Below are positions 46,365 through 55,906 of a DNA stretch of 64,000 bases, one piece after another. The position numbers and the translations under genes are program-made. Source of the stretch: an uncultured Pelagibacteraceae bacterium. GTDB taxonomy: Bacteria > Pseudomonadota > Alphaproteobacteria > Pelagibacterales > Pelagibacteraceae. The notes under the pieces are model-generated. The model saw nothing but the letters and a program-made list of their open reading frames with translations, was not told the origin of the DNA and ran no database searches. The number at the start of each line of letters is the position of its first letter. The stretch's first letter is position 1. The stretch is from assembly GCA_902598825.1 (NCBI GenBank), contig CACKDD010000004.1, positions 35,242-99,241 of the forward strand. Reading direction: 5' to 3'.

Positions 46365-47635
46365 TTATTAATGATATTTTCTAATTTTGTATCAGAAATT
46401 TGAAAATTATTATTTACCCATTCATTTTCTATTAATTTAAGTTTATCACCTAGCTCCTTTCCCTCAGGAACTTTGTACTTTGTCATAAGCATGTCCGCAT
46501 TTATTGGCATTATAGGTTTTGACTTTGTTTCAAATAATTTGATTAATTCTTCATAAATTTTAAGATTTTTTTTTGATTTAATAAGCTTAAACTTTAAAAT
46601 ATCAGTTACGGCTTGCTTCCCGTTGTAATAAAAAAATGCATTCATGCTATTTTCTGTAAATATCTTTTTTTGCGTTTTTTCTTTATAAAAATTATGGATC
46701 ACTTTTACTCGTTTTTGATCTTTTTTGGATAAATTAAATTTATATAAAAAATAATCAGTATTATCTGTATCATCAATTATCATCAGAGATAAAAGGAAAA
46801 TGAAATCTTCGTTCTGTAGGAGAATCTTTTTACTTCTATCTAAATTTGAAAAAATTTTTATATCTTTTAATTCAGGGAAAATAATACTAAATAATTCAAG
46901 ACTTATTTTATCCTTTGATAATCTTTCGATTGTACTTAACTGAATAATTTTTTTTAATTCATCTAATAATCTTTCTTTTGATAGTTTTGAAACCCCATCA
47001 ATATTCATTTTTAATTTTTTAATTATTTCTGTGTCATGAGAGTTTTTTGAGTAATTAATAAAAAATCTTAAATATCGCAGTATTCTAAGATAATCTTCTT
47101 TGATTCTTTGATCTGCATCACCTATAAAATTGACTAAACCGTTTTCTAGATCTTTTTTTCCATTATGAGGGTCAAATAAATTGCCATTACCATCTGAATA
47201 AATTGAATTAATAGTAAAATCTCTTCTTAAGGAGTCATCTTTCCAATTTGTAGAGAATTTTACTTTGGCATGTCTTCCATCCGTAAAAACGTCTTGTCTC
47301 AAAGAAGTAATTTCAAATTTTTCTCCATTTATTTCAGCAGTAACTGTTCCATGTTCAATTCCTGTTTTATAGTAGTTGATATTTTCTTTTTTTAGAGCTT
47401 CACAAACTTGTTCGGGGACCAAATTGGTTGCTAAATCAATATCGTCTACTTTTTCCTTATTTATTATTTTTCTTATACATCCTCCAACATATCTAATTTC
47501 ACTTTCTGACGTAAAAGAATTGATTGCTTCAAAAATTTTGTTTGCTGATGTCTTTTTTGTGAGATCCTTAATATTTTCACTAATGTAACTTAGGTTATTA
47601 GATCTTAAAAAAATTATATCTAAAAATTTTTTCAT
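46361..47635 (-). CDS. CCA-adding / poly(A) polymerase family tRNA nucleotidyltransferase
   Basis: RYVGGCIRKIINKEKVDDIDLATNLVPE, RRDFTINSIYSDGNGNLFDPHNGKKDLENG, RILRYLRFFINYS. Confidence 0.9.
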   Translation of the reverse strand: MKKFLDIIFLRSNNLSYISENIKDLTKKTSANKIFEAINSFTSESEIRYVGGCIRKIINKEKVDDIDLATNLVPEQVCEALKKENINYYKTGIEHGTVTAEINGEKFEITSLRQDVFTDGRHAKVKFSTNWKDDSLRRDFTINSIYSDGNGNLFDPHNGKKDLENGLVNFIGDADQRIKEDYLRILRYLRFFINYSKNSHDTEIIKKLKMNIDGVSKLSKERLLDELKKIIQLSTIERLSKDKISLELFSIIFPELKDIKIFSNLDRSKKILLQNEDFIFLLSLMIIDDTDNTDYFLYKFNLSKKDQKRVKVIHNFYKEKTQKKIFTENSMNAFFYYNGKQAVTDILKFKLIKSKKNLKIYEELIKLFETKSKPIMPINADMLMTKYKVPEGKELGDKLKLIENEWVNNNFQISDTKLENIINN

Positions 47636-47638
47636 AAT

Positions 47639-47712
47639 TGGCTGGGGCGCTAGGATTCGAACCTAGGATGCAGGTACCAAAAACCCGTGCCTTACCACTT
47701 GGCTACGCCCCA
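47639..47712 (-). tRNA. tRNA-Gln (TTG)
   Basis: TGGGGCGTAGCCAAGTGGTAAGGCACGGGTTTTTGGTACCTGCATCCTAGGTTCGAATCCTAGCGCCCCAGCCA; canonical T-loop, CCA encoded. Confidence 0.94.
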
Positions 47713-47745
47713 ATATAATGTTCGTATAACACAAAAGAAAAAAAT

Positions 47746-48591
47746 TTATATAGTTTTTGAAGCTATACACCAGTAATTTCTGTACTTTTTAATAACGCTT
47801 TTTTTCGCATGTTCGCATCTTTCTTTTGATTGAAAATATGCTGCTATAGCTGATCCAGACCCTGTCATTCGAACAAATATTGGGTTTAATGATTTTTCTA
47901 AATCTAATTTTACTCTTTTAAGTTTGGGGTATTTGTTAAAAACTATGGGCTCTAAACTATTTTTCATATTTATTAAATTATTGTTATTAAACATCTTTTT
48001 ACTAGGTCTATTTAATTTAGGTTTGTCAAAATTTCTTACTTTTGAATATATATCTTTCGTAGAACATCCAAAATTAGGTTTTACAATCAAAACATAAATT
48101 TTTTTTATTTTGGTAAAATGTTTTATTTTATTTTTTGCGGTTAAAATTGAGTATTTAGTGTTTAGCCCTAAAATTACATCTGATCCTATTAAATTAGCAA
48201 TCTTACTAGTCTCTTTTTTATTAATCTTAATTATTTTTTTTTTTATGAAATATTTCAAAATAGATGCTGCGTTCATTGAGCCTCCCCCTAAACCTGCTTT
48301 ACTCGGAATTTTTTTAATTATTTTGATATGAAAATTTTGGTTTTTGATAAGTTTTCTTTTTTCTAAGATCTGTAATAATTTAGAAATTGTATTTTTTTTA
48401 TCAATATTTTTAGAAAATTTTCCTGTAAATGAAATTTTATGTTTTTTAAATCTAGATTTTTTAATCAATATTGTGTCATACAAATTAATAAAAGCTATGA
48501 TACTCTCAATCTTATGTAAAAATTTATTTTTGCCTACAATATTTAATGCAAGATTCAATTTAGCATATGATTTGATTGTAGAAAAAGACAT
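47746..48591 (-). CDS. ispE: 4-diphosphocytidyl-2-C-methyl-D-erythritol kinase
   Basis: SYAKLNLALNIVGK, KIPSKAGLGGGSMNAASIL, GSDVILGLN, VRMTGSGSAIAAYF (GHMP kinase). Confidence 0.93.
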   Translation of the reverse strand: MSFSTIKSYAKLNLALNIVGKNKFLHKIESIIAFINLYDTILIKKSRFKKHKISFTGKFSKNIDKKNTISKLLQILEKRKLIKNQNFHIKIIKKIPSKAGLGGGSMNAASILKYFIKKKIIKINKKETSKIANLIGSDVILGLNTKYSILTAKNKIKHFTKIKKIYVLIVKPNFGCSTKDIYSKVRNFDKPKLNRPSKKMFNNNNLINMKNSLEPIVFNKYPKLKRVKLDLEKSLNPIFVRMTGSGSAIAAYFQSKERCEHAKKSVIKKYRNYWCIASKTI

Positions 48592-50277
48592 TTAAGAGTT
48601 TTGAAGACCATTAATCATTTTGATATTTATTTTTTTGAGCATGTCTTCTTCAGCATCCTCCATTTCAAGAACGTTGCTCCAAAAATAACGAGCTTGAATT
48701 TTTCTGTCTAATTTCCATAAAATATCCCCATAATGATCATTAACAATTGGATCATCCGGCATTAACTCTACTGCTCTTTTAAGAAATTTTTCAGCTTTAA
48801 AAAAATCATTTATTAAATAATAAGCCCACCCAATTGAGTCGATTATATAAGGATCATTGCTTTCTGCTTTATAAGCAATTTCAAGCATCTCAATAGCTTG
48901 ATTAATTTTATAATCTCTTTCAAGCCACGAATAAGCTAAGTAATTTAATATGTATGCATTGTTGGGAGTTATCTTTAAAGCATGATGTAAATCTTTATCT
49001 GAGGCCTCGTAATTTTTTAATCTCTCATAACTCCCTCCCCTTCGGTAAAGAACATCAGATTTCAAATCAGAATTATCATCTAAATCATCTATAATCATAG
49101 TGTAATATTTTATTGCTTTATTATAATTTTTCGAATTTTTATAAAAATTAGCAATATCAAATAAATTCTTTTTATTTGGAGCCTCTAATTTATTAAATTT
49201 TGAAACAATATAATTTAAAGATTCTTCTTTACTTTTTTGTTTTTCTATTATCTGAGCCTCTTTTTTTAATCTAAACCAATAATAAAAAGCTGCTTCTTTT
49301 TTAAATCTTTTAAGTACTACTTTTGCTTTTTCATATTCTTCATTTAAAAAGTAGTTTTCAGATACTAATGATAAATTAAAAGTAAATTTAGGATTAAGAT
49401 AACTTGAAAGGTTAAGATAAAAGTTTGATGCTTTAAAATCTTTTTGTGAGGAATACAAATTTGAGATTAAAAATAAAAACTCACTAATTAAATCATTATG
49501 GTTTCTACATGAAAAAACATCATTTAATCTTTGCCCATTTTCATTTTCAATCCAACTTTTTCCTTGGGACAATAATAATGTTGTATTAATAAATTCAATC
49601 TCTTTAGTGATTTCTTTTGCTTCATCAATTCTATTTTTTTCAACCAAATAACTTAGATAAAAATAAATGTATCTTGTAAAATCTGACTCATTATTATTTA
49701 TTAAATTTGAAAAATATGAGTCTGTTTTAGGATCATCAAGATAGCACTTTAAAAAAGTATCTGAAATAATCGATAAATTACCAAAATTCTTTTTATTATT
49801 TAAAATTTTTTTTTCTTTAAATACATAAACATATTGTCTTAAGGTCTCTAAAATTGCCTTGTTAAATCTATCTTGCTGAACAAAATTATTAGCTTCTGAT
49901 ATATAATCATAAGCTAAATCAAAATCATTATTCTTTAGGCTGTCTATTAATAACAATAAATAAGCATCAAAAAAATCAGTATTTTTTTTTCCTTTATTTT
50001 GTTTAATTATATTAATTGCTTGGAAAATTTTATTTTCTAAAACTAAAGAGTTAACATATTTTTTTAAATAAGGATCGTGTTGAAGAGTTAATATCTTAGT
50101 AGAGTTAAAAAAATTTAAGGCAGATGAATTATCTTCATTACCTGAAGCTACAATTCCAGAAAAATATTTTGATAAATTTTTAGAGTTAAAATTGTCAAAA
50201 GTTGTACTTTTAGAATGTAGGGGGGTCTGGTAGAATAATAATAAAACTAAAATAAATTTTATTTTTTTAAAAAACAT
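48592..50277 (-). CDS. TPR-repeat protein
   Basis: Signal peptide plus C-terminal TPRs (ALKITPNNAYILNYLAYSWLERDYKINQAIEML, YIIDSIGWAYYLINDFFKAEKFLKRAVELMPDDPIVNDHYGDILWKL). Confidence 0.85.
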   Translation of the reverse strand: MFFKKIKFILVLLLFYQTPLHSKSTTFDNFNSKNLSKYFSGIVASGNEDNSSALNFFNSTKILTLQHDPYLKKYVNSLVLENKIFQAINIIKQNKGKKNTDFFDAYLLLLIDSLKNNDFDLAYDYISEANNFVQQDRFNKAILETLRQYVYVFKEKKILNNKKNFGNLSIISDTFLKCYLDDPKTDSYFSNLINNNESDFTRYIYFYLSYLVEKNRIDEAKEITKEIEFINTTLLLSQGKSWIENENGQRLNDVFSCRNHNDLISEFLFLISNLYSSQKDFKASNFYLNLSSYLNPKFTFNLSLVSENYFLNEEYEKAKVVLKRFKKEAAFYYWFRLKKEAQIIEKQKSKEESLNYIVSKFNKLEAPNKKNLFDIANFYKNSKNYNKAIKYYTMIIDDLDDNSDLKSDVLYRRGGSYERLKNYEASDKDLHHALKITPNNAYILNYLAYSWLERDYKINQAIEMLEIAYKAESNDPYIIDSIGWAYYLINDFFKAEKFLKRAVELMPDDPIVNDHYGDILWKLDRKIQARYFWSNVLEMEDAEEDMLKKINIKMINGLQNS

Positions 50278-50288
50278 AATTACACATT

Positions 50289-51008
50289 ATGACTAAAAAG
50301 ATCTTAAATCAAAATGCCAAATTTGTTCAAACATTAATAGATACTATTGAACCTAATTTTAGTTTCAGTAATGAACCTATAAATAGACTTAAAACAATAA
50401 AAAATAATGAGAGTAATAATAACAACAATAAAATTAAAAAATTATCTGATCTTAAAGATAAGATTAATTCAATTGAGAATTGTAATTTAAAAGACAATTC
50501 CAAAAATCTTATTTTAGGAGATGGGGATGTTAATGGTGCCATCATGCTAATTGGTGAAGCACCTGGATCAGCTGAAGATAACTCAGGTTCTTCATTTCAG
50601 GGAGACGTTGGTACTTTGTTAAATAAAATGTTGATGGCAATTAACATTAAAAAAGAAAAAATTTACTCTACATATGCAGTTAACTTTAGACCTCCAGATG
50701 ATAGAAAGCCTACATCTCAAGAAATAAAACGTTATTCAATATTTTTGAAAGAACATATTTCAATTATAAATCCTCAAATAATAATTTTATTAGGTTCAAC
50801 CGCTATGGAAGCAGTTATGGCATTAAATAACAAAGTTTCAGATGAAAGAGGTAAATGGAAGGAAATTATTCTTAAAAATAAAACATATCCCTTAATAGTA
50901 ACTTTTAGCCCTTCATACTTAATTAGATTTCCTGACAAAAAAAAATACTCCTGGGAAGATTTAAAAAAAATTAGACAAAAAATAAAAGATTTAAGTATTA
51001 AGATTTAA
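50289..51008 (+). CDS. Uracil-DNA glycosylase superfamily (family 4-like) protein
   Basis: IMLIGEAPGSAEDNSGSSFQGDVGTLLNKML, STYAVNFRPPDDRKPT, ILLGSTAMEAVM. Confidence 0.78.
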   Translation: MTKKILNQNAKFVQTLIDTIEPNFSFSNEPINRLKTIKNNESNNNNNKIKKLSDLKDKINSIENCNLKDNSKNLILGDGDVNGAIMLIGEAPGSAEDNSGSSFQGDVGTLLNKMLMAINIKKEKIYSTYAVNFRPPDDRKPTSQEIKRYSIFLKEHISIINPQIIILLGSTAMEAVMALNNKVSDERGKWKEIILKNKTYPLIVTFSPSYLIRFPDKKKYSWEDLKKIRQKIKDLSIKI

Positions 51009-51568
51009 TGAAAATTATTGCGGGAGTTGATGAAGTGGGTCGAGGAAGTTTAATTGGACCAGTTTATGCAGCTGCTGTAATTCTAAAAAAATCAATTAAT
51101 ATAAAATTATTAAAAGACTCAAAAAGTTTAACTAAAAATAAAAGGGAAATTATAGCACTCCATATTAAAAAAAATTCTGCTTGGGCTATAGGAAAGGCAT
51201 CAACAAAAGAAATAGAAAAATTAAATATTTTAAATGCTAGTCTTTTAGCAATGAAAAGAGCTATAAAAAAACTAAAAAAAAAACCAACTCTCACTTTAAT
51301 TGATGGAAATAAATTGCCTGAAATTAAAAATTATAAACTTAAATCAGTAATAAAAGGAGATCAAAAAATACCTTCAATTTCTGCGGCATCAATTATCGCT
51401 AAAGTTACACGTGATAAAATGATAACTAAATTAGCAAAAAAATTTAAAGGTTATAAATGGGATCAAAATTATGGATATGGAACGAAACATCACTTAAAAG
51501 CCATAAAAGATCTAGGAATTACAAGTCATCATAGAAAAAAGTTTTCACCAATTAATAAAATAAAATAG
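51008..51568 (+). CDS. rnhB: Ribonuclease HII
   Basis: IAGVDEVGRGSLIGPVYAAAVIL, DSKSLTKNKRE, AASIIAKVTRDKM. Confidence 0.95.
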   Translation: MKIIAGVDEVGRGSLIGPVYAAAVILKKSINIKLLKDSKSLTKNKREIIALHIKKNSAWAIGKASTKEIEKLNILNASLLAMKRAIKKLKKKPTLTLIDGNKLPEIKNYKLKSVIKGDQKIPSISAASIIAKVTRDKMITKLAKKFKGYKWDQNYGYGTKHHLKAIKDLGITSHHRKKFSPINKIK

Positions 51569-51621
51569 GTTTCACGTAGAAACACTATATCTTGTTATCT
51601 CAAAAAGTTTTGATACAAGTC

Positions 51622-51670
51622 GAATCCAAATAATTCAATCCTAGGTTGACCCAAGAATCTTTTTAGAGTC
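51622..51670. promoter_or_regulatory. Cluster of three GANTC (CcrM) sites upstream of ccrM
   Basis: GAATC 51622-51626, GAATC 51655-51659, GAGTC 51666-51670 between rnhB and ccrM. Confidence 0.6.
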
Positions 51671-51686
51671 TAATTTATTTTTACAA

Positions 51687-52757
51687 ATGAATTTTAATTT
51701 TAAAAATAAATTAATTAATGGTGACAGCTTAAAGGAATTAAAAAAAATTCCTGATGAATCTTTCGATTTAGTATTTGCAGATCCACCTTACAATCTTCAA
51801 TTAAAAAGTGAATTAACAAGGCCTGATAGATCTAAAGTAAATGCAGTAAACGATAAGTGGGATCAATTTGAAAGTTTTAAAAAATATGATGATTTTACTT
51901 ATGCTTGGCTAAGTGAATGTAAAAGAATTTTAAAAAAAGATGGAGCTATTTGGGTAATTGGTAGTTATCACAACATTTTTAGAGTTGGTGCTACAATTCA
52001 AAATTTAGGCTTTTGGATCTTAAATGATGTTATTTGGAATAAAAAAAATCCGATGCCAAACTTTAGAGGAACTCGTTTTACTAATGCTCATGAAACTTTA
52101 ATTTGGGCCTCTAAATCAGAGAAATCAAAATATACTTTTAACTATCAATCTTTAAAGTGCTTAAATGATGATCTTCAAATGAGATCTAATTGGGATTTGC
52201 CTATTTGTAATGGAGCAGAAAGACTGAAGAAGAATGGAAAAAAAGTACATTCAACACAAAAACCTGAAGCTTTACTTCATAGAATTTTATTAGCAACTTC
52301 AAATAAAAATGATTTGGTTTTAGACCCTTTTTTAGGCTCAGGAACAACCGCAACCGTTGCGAAAAAATTAGGTAGAAATTATTATGGTATAGAAAAAAAA
52401 AAAACTTATTTTAAAGCTGCTGAACAAAGATTAAAAAATACAGAACCTATTGAAGACAATTACCTAGATACAATTAAAAATAATAGATCTAAACCAAGGA
52501 TACCTTTTGGTTCATTGGTAGAATTAGGAATAATAAAGCCAGGAACAACTATTTTTGATAATAAAAAGAAAATAAGTGCAAAAATCATGGCTGATGGAAG
52601 CATTAAACACGCTCAAACAGAGGGTTCAATTCATAAAGTAGCAGCAACAATTTTGGGTGCTGAAAGCTGTAATGGATGGACTTATTGGCACTATAATTTG
52701 GATGGCACTGTAGTCCCAATCGATCATTTGAGACAAAAATTAATTTCAAAAGATTAA
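51687..52757 (+). CDS. ccrM: CcrM-type adenine DNA methyltransferase (GANTC-specific)
   Basis: LVFADPPYNLQL (DPPY), DPFLGSGTTATVAKKLGRNYYGIE, CcrM-type C-terminal extension (IPFGSLVELGIIKPGTTIFD... ESCNGWTYWHY). Confidence 0.93.
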   Translation: MNFNFKNKLINGDSLKELKKIPDESFDLVFADPPYNLQLKSELTRPDRSKVNAVNDKWDQFESFKKYDDFTYAWLSECKRILKKDGAIWVIGSYHNIFRVGATIQNLGFWILNDVIWNKKNPMPNFRGTRFTNAHETLIWASKSEKSKYTFNYQSLKCLNDDLQMRSNWDLPICNGAERLKKNGKKVHSTQKPEALLHRILLATSNKNDLVLDPFLGSGTTATVAKKLGRNYYGIEKKKTYFKAAEQRLKNTEPIEDNYLDTIKNNRSKPRIPFGSLVELGIIKPGTTIFDNKKKISAKIMADGSIKHAQTEGSIHKVAATILGAESCNGWTYWHYNLDGTVVPIDHLRQKLISKD

Positions 52758-53899
52758 TTTCTATACACTTTTCCCAAGTAAGATTCTAAAAACTTTTTGT
52801 TTTTAACCAATCTTTTCAGAAAGATGTTTCTAAAAAAAATTATTAAAGGATTAGATAAATGAAAAACAAACTGATTAATTTTTGATCTGATATTTACCAT
52901 TTTTGTTTTGTTAACTCTATTCTTAAAAAAATTACTTTCTGTGTTATTTTCGATACTTTTAAATAAATCATAAGCACCTTCTATGGACTGTGATGCACCC
53001 TGAGCAAATGATGGTGGAAAAGCAAAAAAAGCATCACCAATAAAATGAATATTATTATTTTGTAATTTATAGAAATTTTCACTGACAAATACTGGAAATA
53101 TTTTTAGTTCTTTTAGATTTTTTAAAAAGCTTTTATTTCTTGGGGGAAATTTTTCTAATACTTTTTTGATAAATGAACTATCACTGAATAATGAGTAATT
53201 TTTTTGTTCTTCTACTGAGAGTTTGTATTTCATTATAGCTATAAAATTTAAGTCTCCATTTGGATTGACTGGATAAATTACATGATGAAAGTCTGAATCT
53301 AAAAATAAAGCAATATTTTTAATATCAATATTTTCAGGAGATTTATTCAAGATGCCTCTAATAGCTAATGTATTATTATATTTAGGTTTTGCCTCATCTT
53401 TAGACATAAGACTTTTACTTTTTGAAAAAACCCCATCAGAAATAATTAAATAATCACATTCTTTTACTTCAGCATTTTCAAAAGAAAGTTTAATTTTTTT
53501 TTCTTTTTGGTCTATTTTTGAAATGTTATAGCCAGTCCTTATCAAACCTTCCAAATCTGTTTTTAAAAAATTTATTAAAGATGATCTTTTTAAAGTGGTA
53601 TACTTACAATCCTCTGAATTAAATTCTGTGATATCTAACTCACATATTTTATCTAAACTTTTATTTGAATAAAAATTGATTTTTTCTGGAGTAAATTTTT
53701 CATTATTATGTATTTTTTCAAATCCAATTTCATTTAAAAGTTTGATACTGTTAACTGATAGTTGTACACCATAACCCTCATCTAAATTAATTGAAGTATT
53801 TTTTTCATAGATTGTAATTTGATAATCAGGATTTTTTTTGAATAAATTAGTAATGAATAATCCTGAAATTCCAGCACCTATGATTGCTATTTTTTTCAT
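52754..53899 (-). CDS. FAD-dependent monooxygenase (UbiH/PHBH-like)
   Basis: IAIIGAGISGLFITNLFKKNPDYQITIYEK, YLIISDGVFSKSKSL, IHFIGDAFFAFPPSFAQGASQSIEGA. Confidence 0.85.
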   Translation of the reverse strand: MKKIAIIGAGISGLFITNLFKKNPDYQITIYEKNTSINLDEGYGVQLSVNSIKLLNEIGFEKIHNNEKFTPEKINFYSNKSLDKICELDITEFNSEDCKYTTLKRSSLINFLKTDLEGLIRTGYNISKIDQKEKKIKLSFENAEVKECDYLIISDGVFSKSKSLMSKDEAKPKYNNTLAIRGILNKSPENIDIKNIALFLDSDFHHVIYPVNPNGDLNFIAIMKYKLSVEEQKNYSLFSDSSFIKKVLEKFPPRNKSFLKNLKELKIFPVFVSENFYKLQNNNIHFIGDAFFAFPPSFAQGASQSIEGAYDLFKSIENNTESNFFKNRVNKTKMVNIRSKINQFVFHLSNPLIIFFRNIFLKRLVKNKKFLESYLGKVYRN

Positions 53900-54879
53900 T
53901 AATTTCTCATTAAATATTTTACAATTTTTTTTGTAAATGATGGTAGCATGTAATTGTCTAATTTTTTTTCATTTATCCAATAAGGTGATTGAAATTTTTT
54001 GGTATTTTTCAAATATTTAATTTTTATATTCATTTTCATATTTGACATTTTAAAGTTTAAATTTTCATCAAAATTTTTTGGTTTTGATAACTCTTCCATA
54101 GGAAAGATTGTCAAATTTTTTAAAAAATTAAACTTAGTATTTTTAATCAGTAAATATCTTTGATTTTTTTTATAAACTTTTAAAAGAAAGTACTTGTTTA
54201 TATTTTTTTTATTTTTTTTTGTTAAATTAAAATCTTTTTTAAGTAACGACTTACACTTCTTTGAAATAGGACATCGATGACATAGTGGATTAGTTGGTTT
54301 ACAAATTAATGCTCCTAATTCCATCAAAGCTTGAGCATAATCACTAGGTCTTGATGACGTTCCAAATATTGATTTTTTTTTTATAAGATTATCTTTTTTA
54401 ATATCTCTATCTTTTTTTAAATACAAATATCGCTTTAAAACTCTTTCTATATTTCCATCCAATGGAATGTAAGGTTTATCAAATGCAATTGATAAAATTG
54501 CACTTGCAGTATAGTTTCCTATCCCAGGAAGTGATACCAAATCTTCAAAATTATCAGGCAACTTTCCGTTAAAGTTTTTAATAATTTTTTGTGCAGTTTT
54601 TTTTAGATTTCTAACTCTAGAATAGTATCCAAGTCCTTCCCATAATTTTATTAATTTTTTGTTCTGGACTTTTGAAAGAGCTTTTAAATTTGGGACATCT
54701 TTTATAAATCGATTAAAATAAGGAATAACTGTTGCAACCTGTGTTTGTTGTAACATGAATTCACTTACTAATGTGTAATACTGTCTTTTTTGAAAAGAAA
54801 CATTTTTTCGCCACGGTAATGATCTTTTATTTAAATCGTACCATTTAATAATTTTTTTTGTTACTAATTGATCTTTCAT
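53899..54879 (-). CDS. mutY: A/G-specific adenine glycosylase
   Basis: LPWRKN, SEFMLQQTQVATVIPYFNRF, LPGIGNYTASAILSIAF, VPL-like DGNIERVLKRY, CxxxxxxCxxCPISKKC Fe-S loop. Start at internal ATG (MKDQLVTKK). Confidence 0.93.
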   Translation of the reverse strand: MKDQLVTKKIIKWYDLNKRSLPWRKNVSFQKRQYYTLVSEFMLQQTQVATVIPYFNRFIKDVPNLKALSKVQNKKLIKLWEGLGYYSRVRNLKKTAQKIIKNFNGKLPDNFEDLVSLPGIGNYTASAILSIAFDKPYIPLDGNIERVLKRYLYLKKDRDIKKDNLIKKKSIFGTSSRPSDYAQALMELGALICKPTNPLCHRCPISKKCKSLLKKDFNLTKKNKKNINKYFLLKVYKKNQRYLLIKNTKFNFLKNLTIFPMEELSKPKNFDENLNFKMSNMKMNIKIKYLKNTKKFQSPYWINEKKLDNYMLPSFTKKIVKYLMRN

Positions 54880-55326
54880 ATGCAATTTAAAAAATATACT
54901 AAGCAGAGAAACGGAAGCATTCAAGGATTAAGATCCTTCAAAGACACTTTGCCAAAAAATATTAAAAAGTTTATAAGTAAAAGAGGTCAAATTTATTCTG
55001 AAACTTTAAATAATTGGAAGCATATCGTAGGAGAAAATTTATTCAAAGTCTGCTATCCAAAATCGTATAAAAATTCTAATAAGTTTGGTGTTAGCACTTT
55101 AACGATAATGGTAAGAAGAGGTAATGAGGTTGATTTAGAATATTCAAAAAAAGAGATCATTACTAGAATGAATATTTTTTTTGAGGACCAGGTGGTTGAG
55201 AAAATAAAATTAACTAGTTTTAATGATGAAAGAAAAATTATAGTTAAAGACATAATTAGTAATGTTAAAAATGAAAAAATTAAAAAATCTTTACTAGAGT
55301 TAACAAAAGTTTTTAAAGAAAAATGA
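54880..55326 (+). CDS. DUF721/DciA-like protein
   Basis: NNWKHIVGENLFKVCYPKSYK, STLTIMVRRGNEVDLEYSKKEIITRMNIFFEDQVVEKIKL; upstream of dsbA-like and smc. Start at internal ATG (MQFKKYT). Confidence 0.72.
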   Translation: MQFKKYTKQRNGSIQGLRSFKDTLPKNIKKFISKRGQIYSETLNNWKHIVGENLFKVCYPKSYKNSNKFGVSTLTIMVRRGNEVDLEYSKKEIITRMNIFFEDQVVEKIKLTSFNDERKIIVKDIISNVKNEKIKKSLLELTKVFKEK

Positions 55327-55898
55327 AAAAAATTATAATCATTCTTGTTTTTTATTTTGTATCTACAATAAGTATTAGCGCAGAAACTAAACGGATAGTA
55401 TCAGGAAATATAAATGCAAAAATTACTATAATTGCATATGAGTCTTTAACTTGCAGTCATTGTGCTGATTTTCATAAGGATGTTTATCCTCAACTAAAAA
55501 AAGATTATATTGATACTGGATTAGCTAAAATAGAGTTTAGACATTTTCCTCTCGATATTGCTGCTTTTAATGCTTCAAAAATTTCTCAATGCAATCAAGG
55601 TAATAGTTTAAAAATTTTAGAAAGTTTATATTCTAATCAACAAATCTGGGTGAAAGGAAGTACGATAGAAGAAGTAAATGATAATCTTAAAAAATTTATT
55701 AAAAAAGAAGGTTTCAATATTGACTTTGAAAAATGCATTAATAATAAAGAAATTGAAGATTTTGTTTTAAATGATCGAATCGAAGGAACAAAAAAATTTA
55801 AAGTAAATGCTACTCCTACGATAATTATCAACAACAAAAAGTTTGAAAAATCTCTAAATTATAAAAATTTAAAAAAATCTCTAGAAAAACTGATATAA
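55323..55898 (+). CDS. DsbA-family thioredoxin-fold protein
   Basis: Signal peptide; IIAYESLTCSHCADFHKDVYPQLKKDYI (CSHC), VNATPTIIINNKKF. Confidence 0.87.
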   Translation: MKKIIIILVFYFVSTISISAETKRIVSGNINAKITIIAYESLTCSHCADFHKDVYPQLKKDYIDTGLAKIEFRHFPLDIAAFNASKISQCNQGNSLKILESLYSNQQIWVKGSTIEEVNDNLKKFIKKEGFNIDFEKCINNKEIEDFVLNDRIEGTKKFKVNATPTIIINNKKFEKSLNYKNLKKSLEKLI

Positions 55899-55906
55899 GT
55901 TAATCC

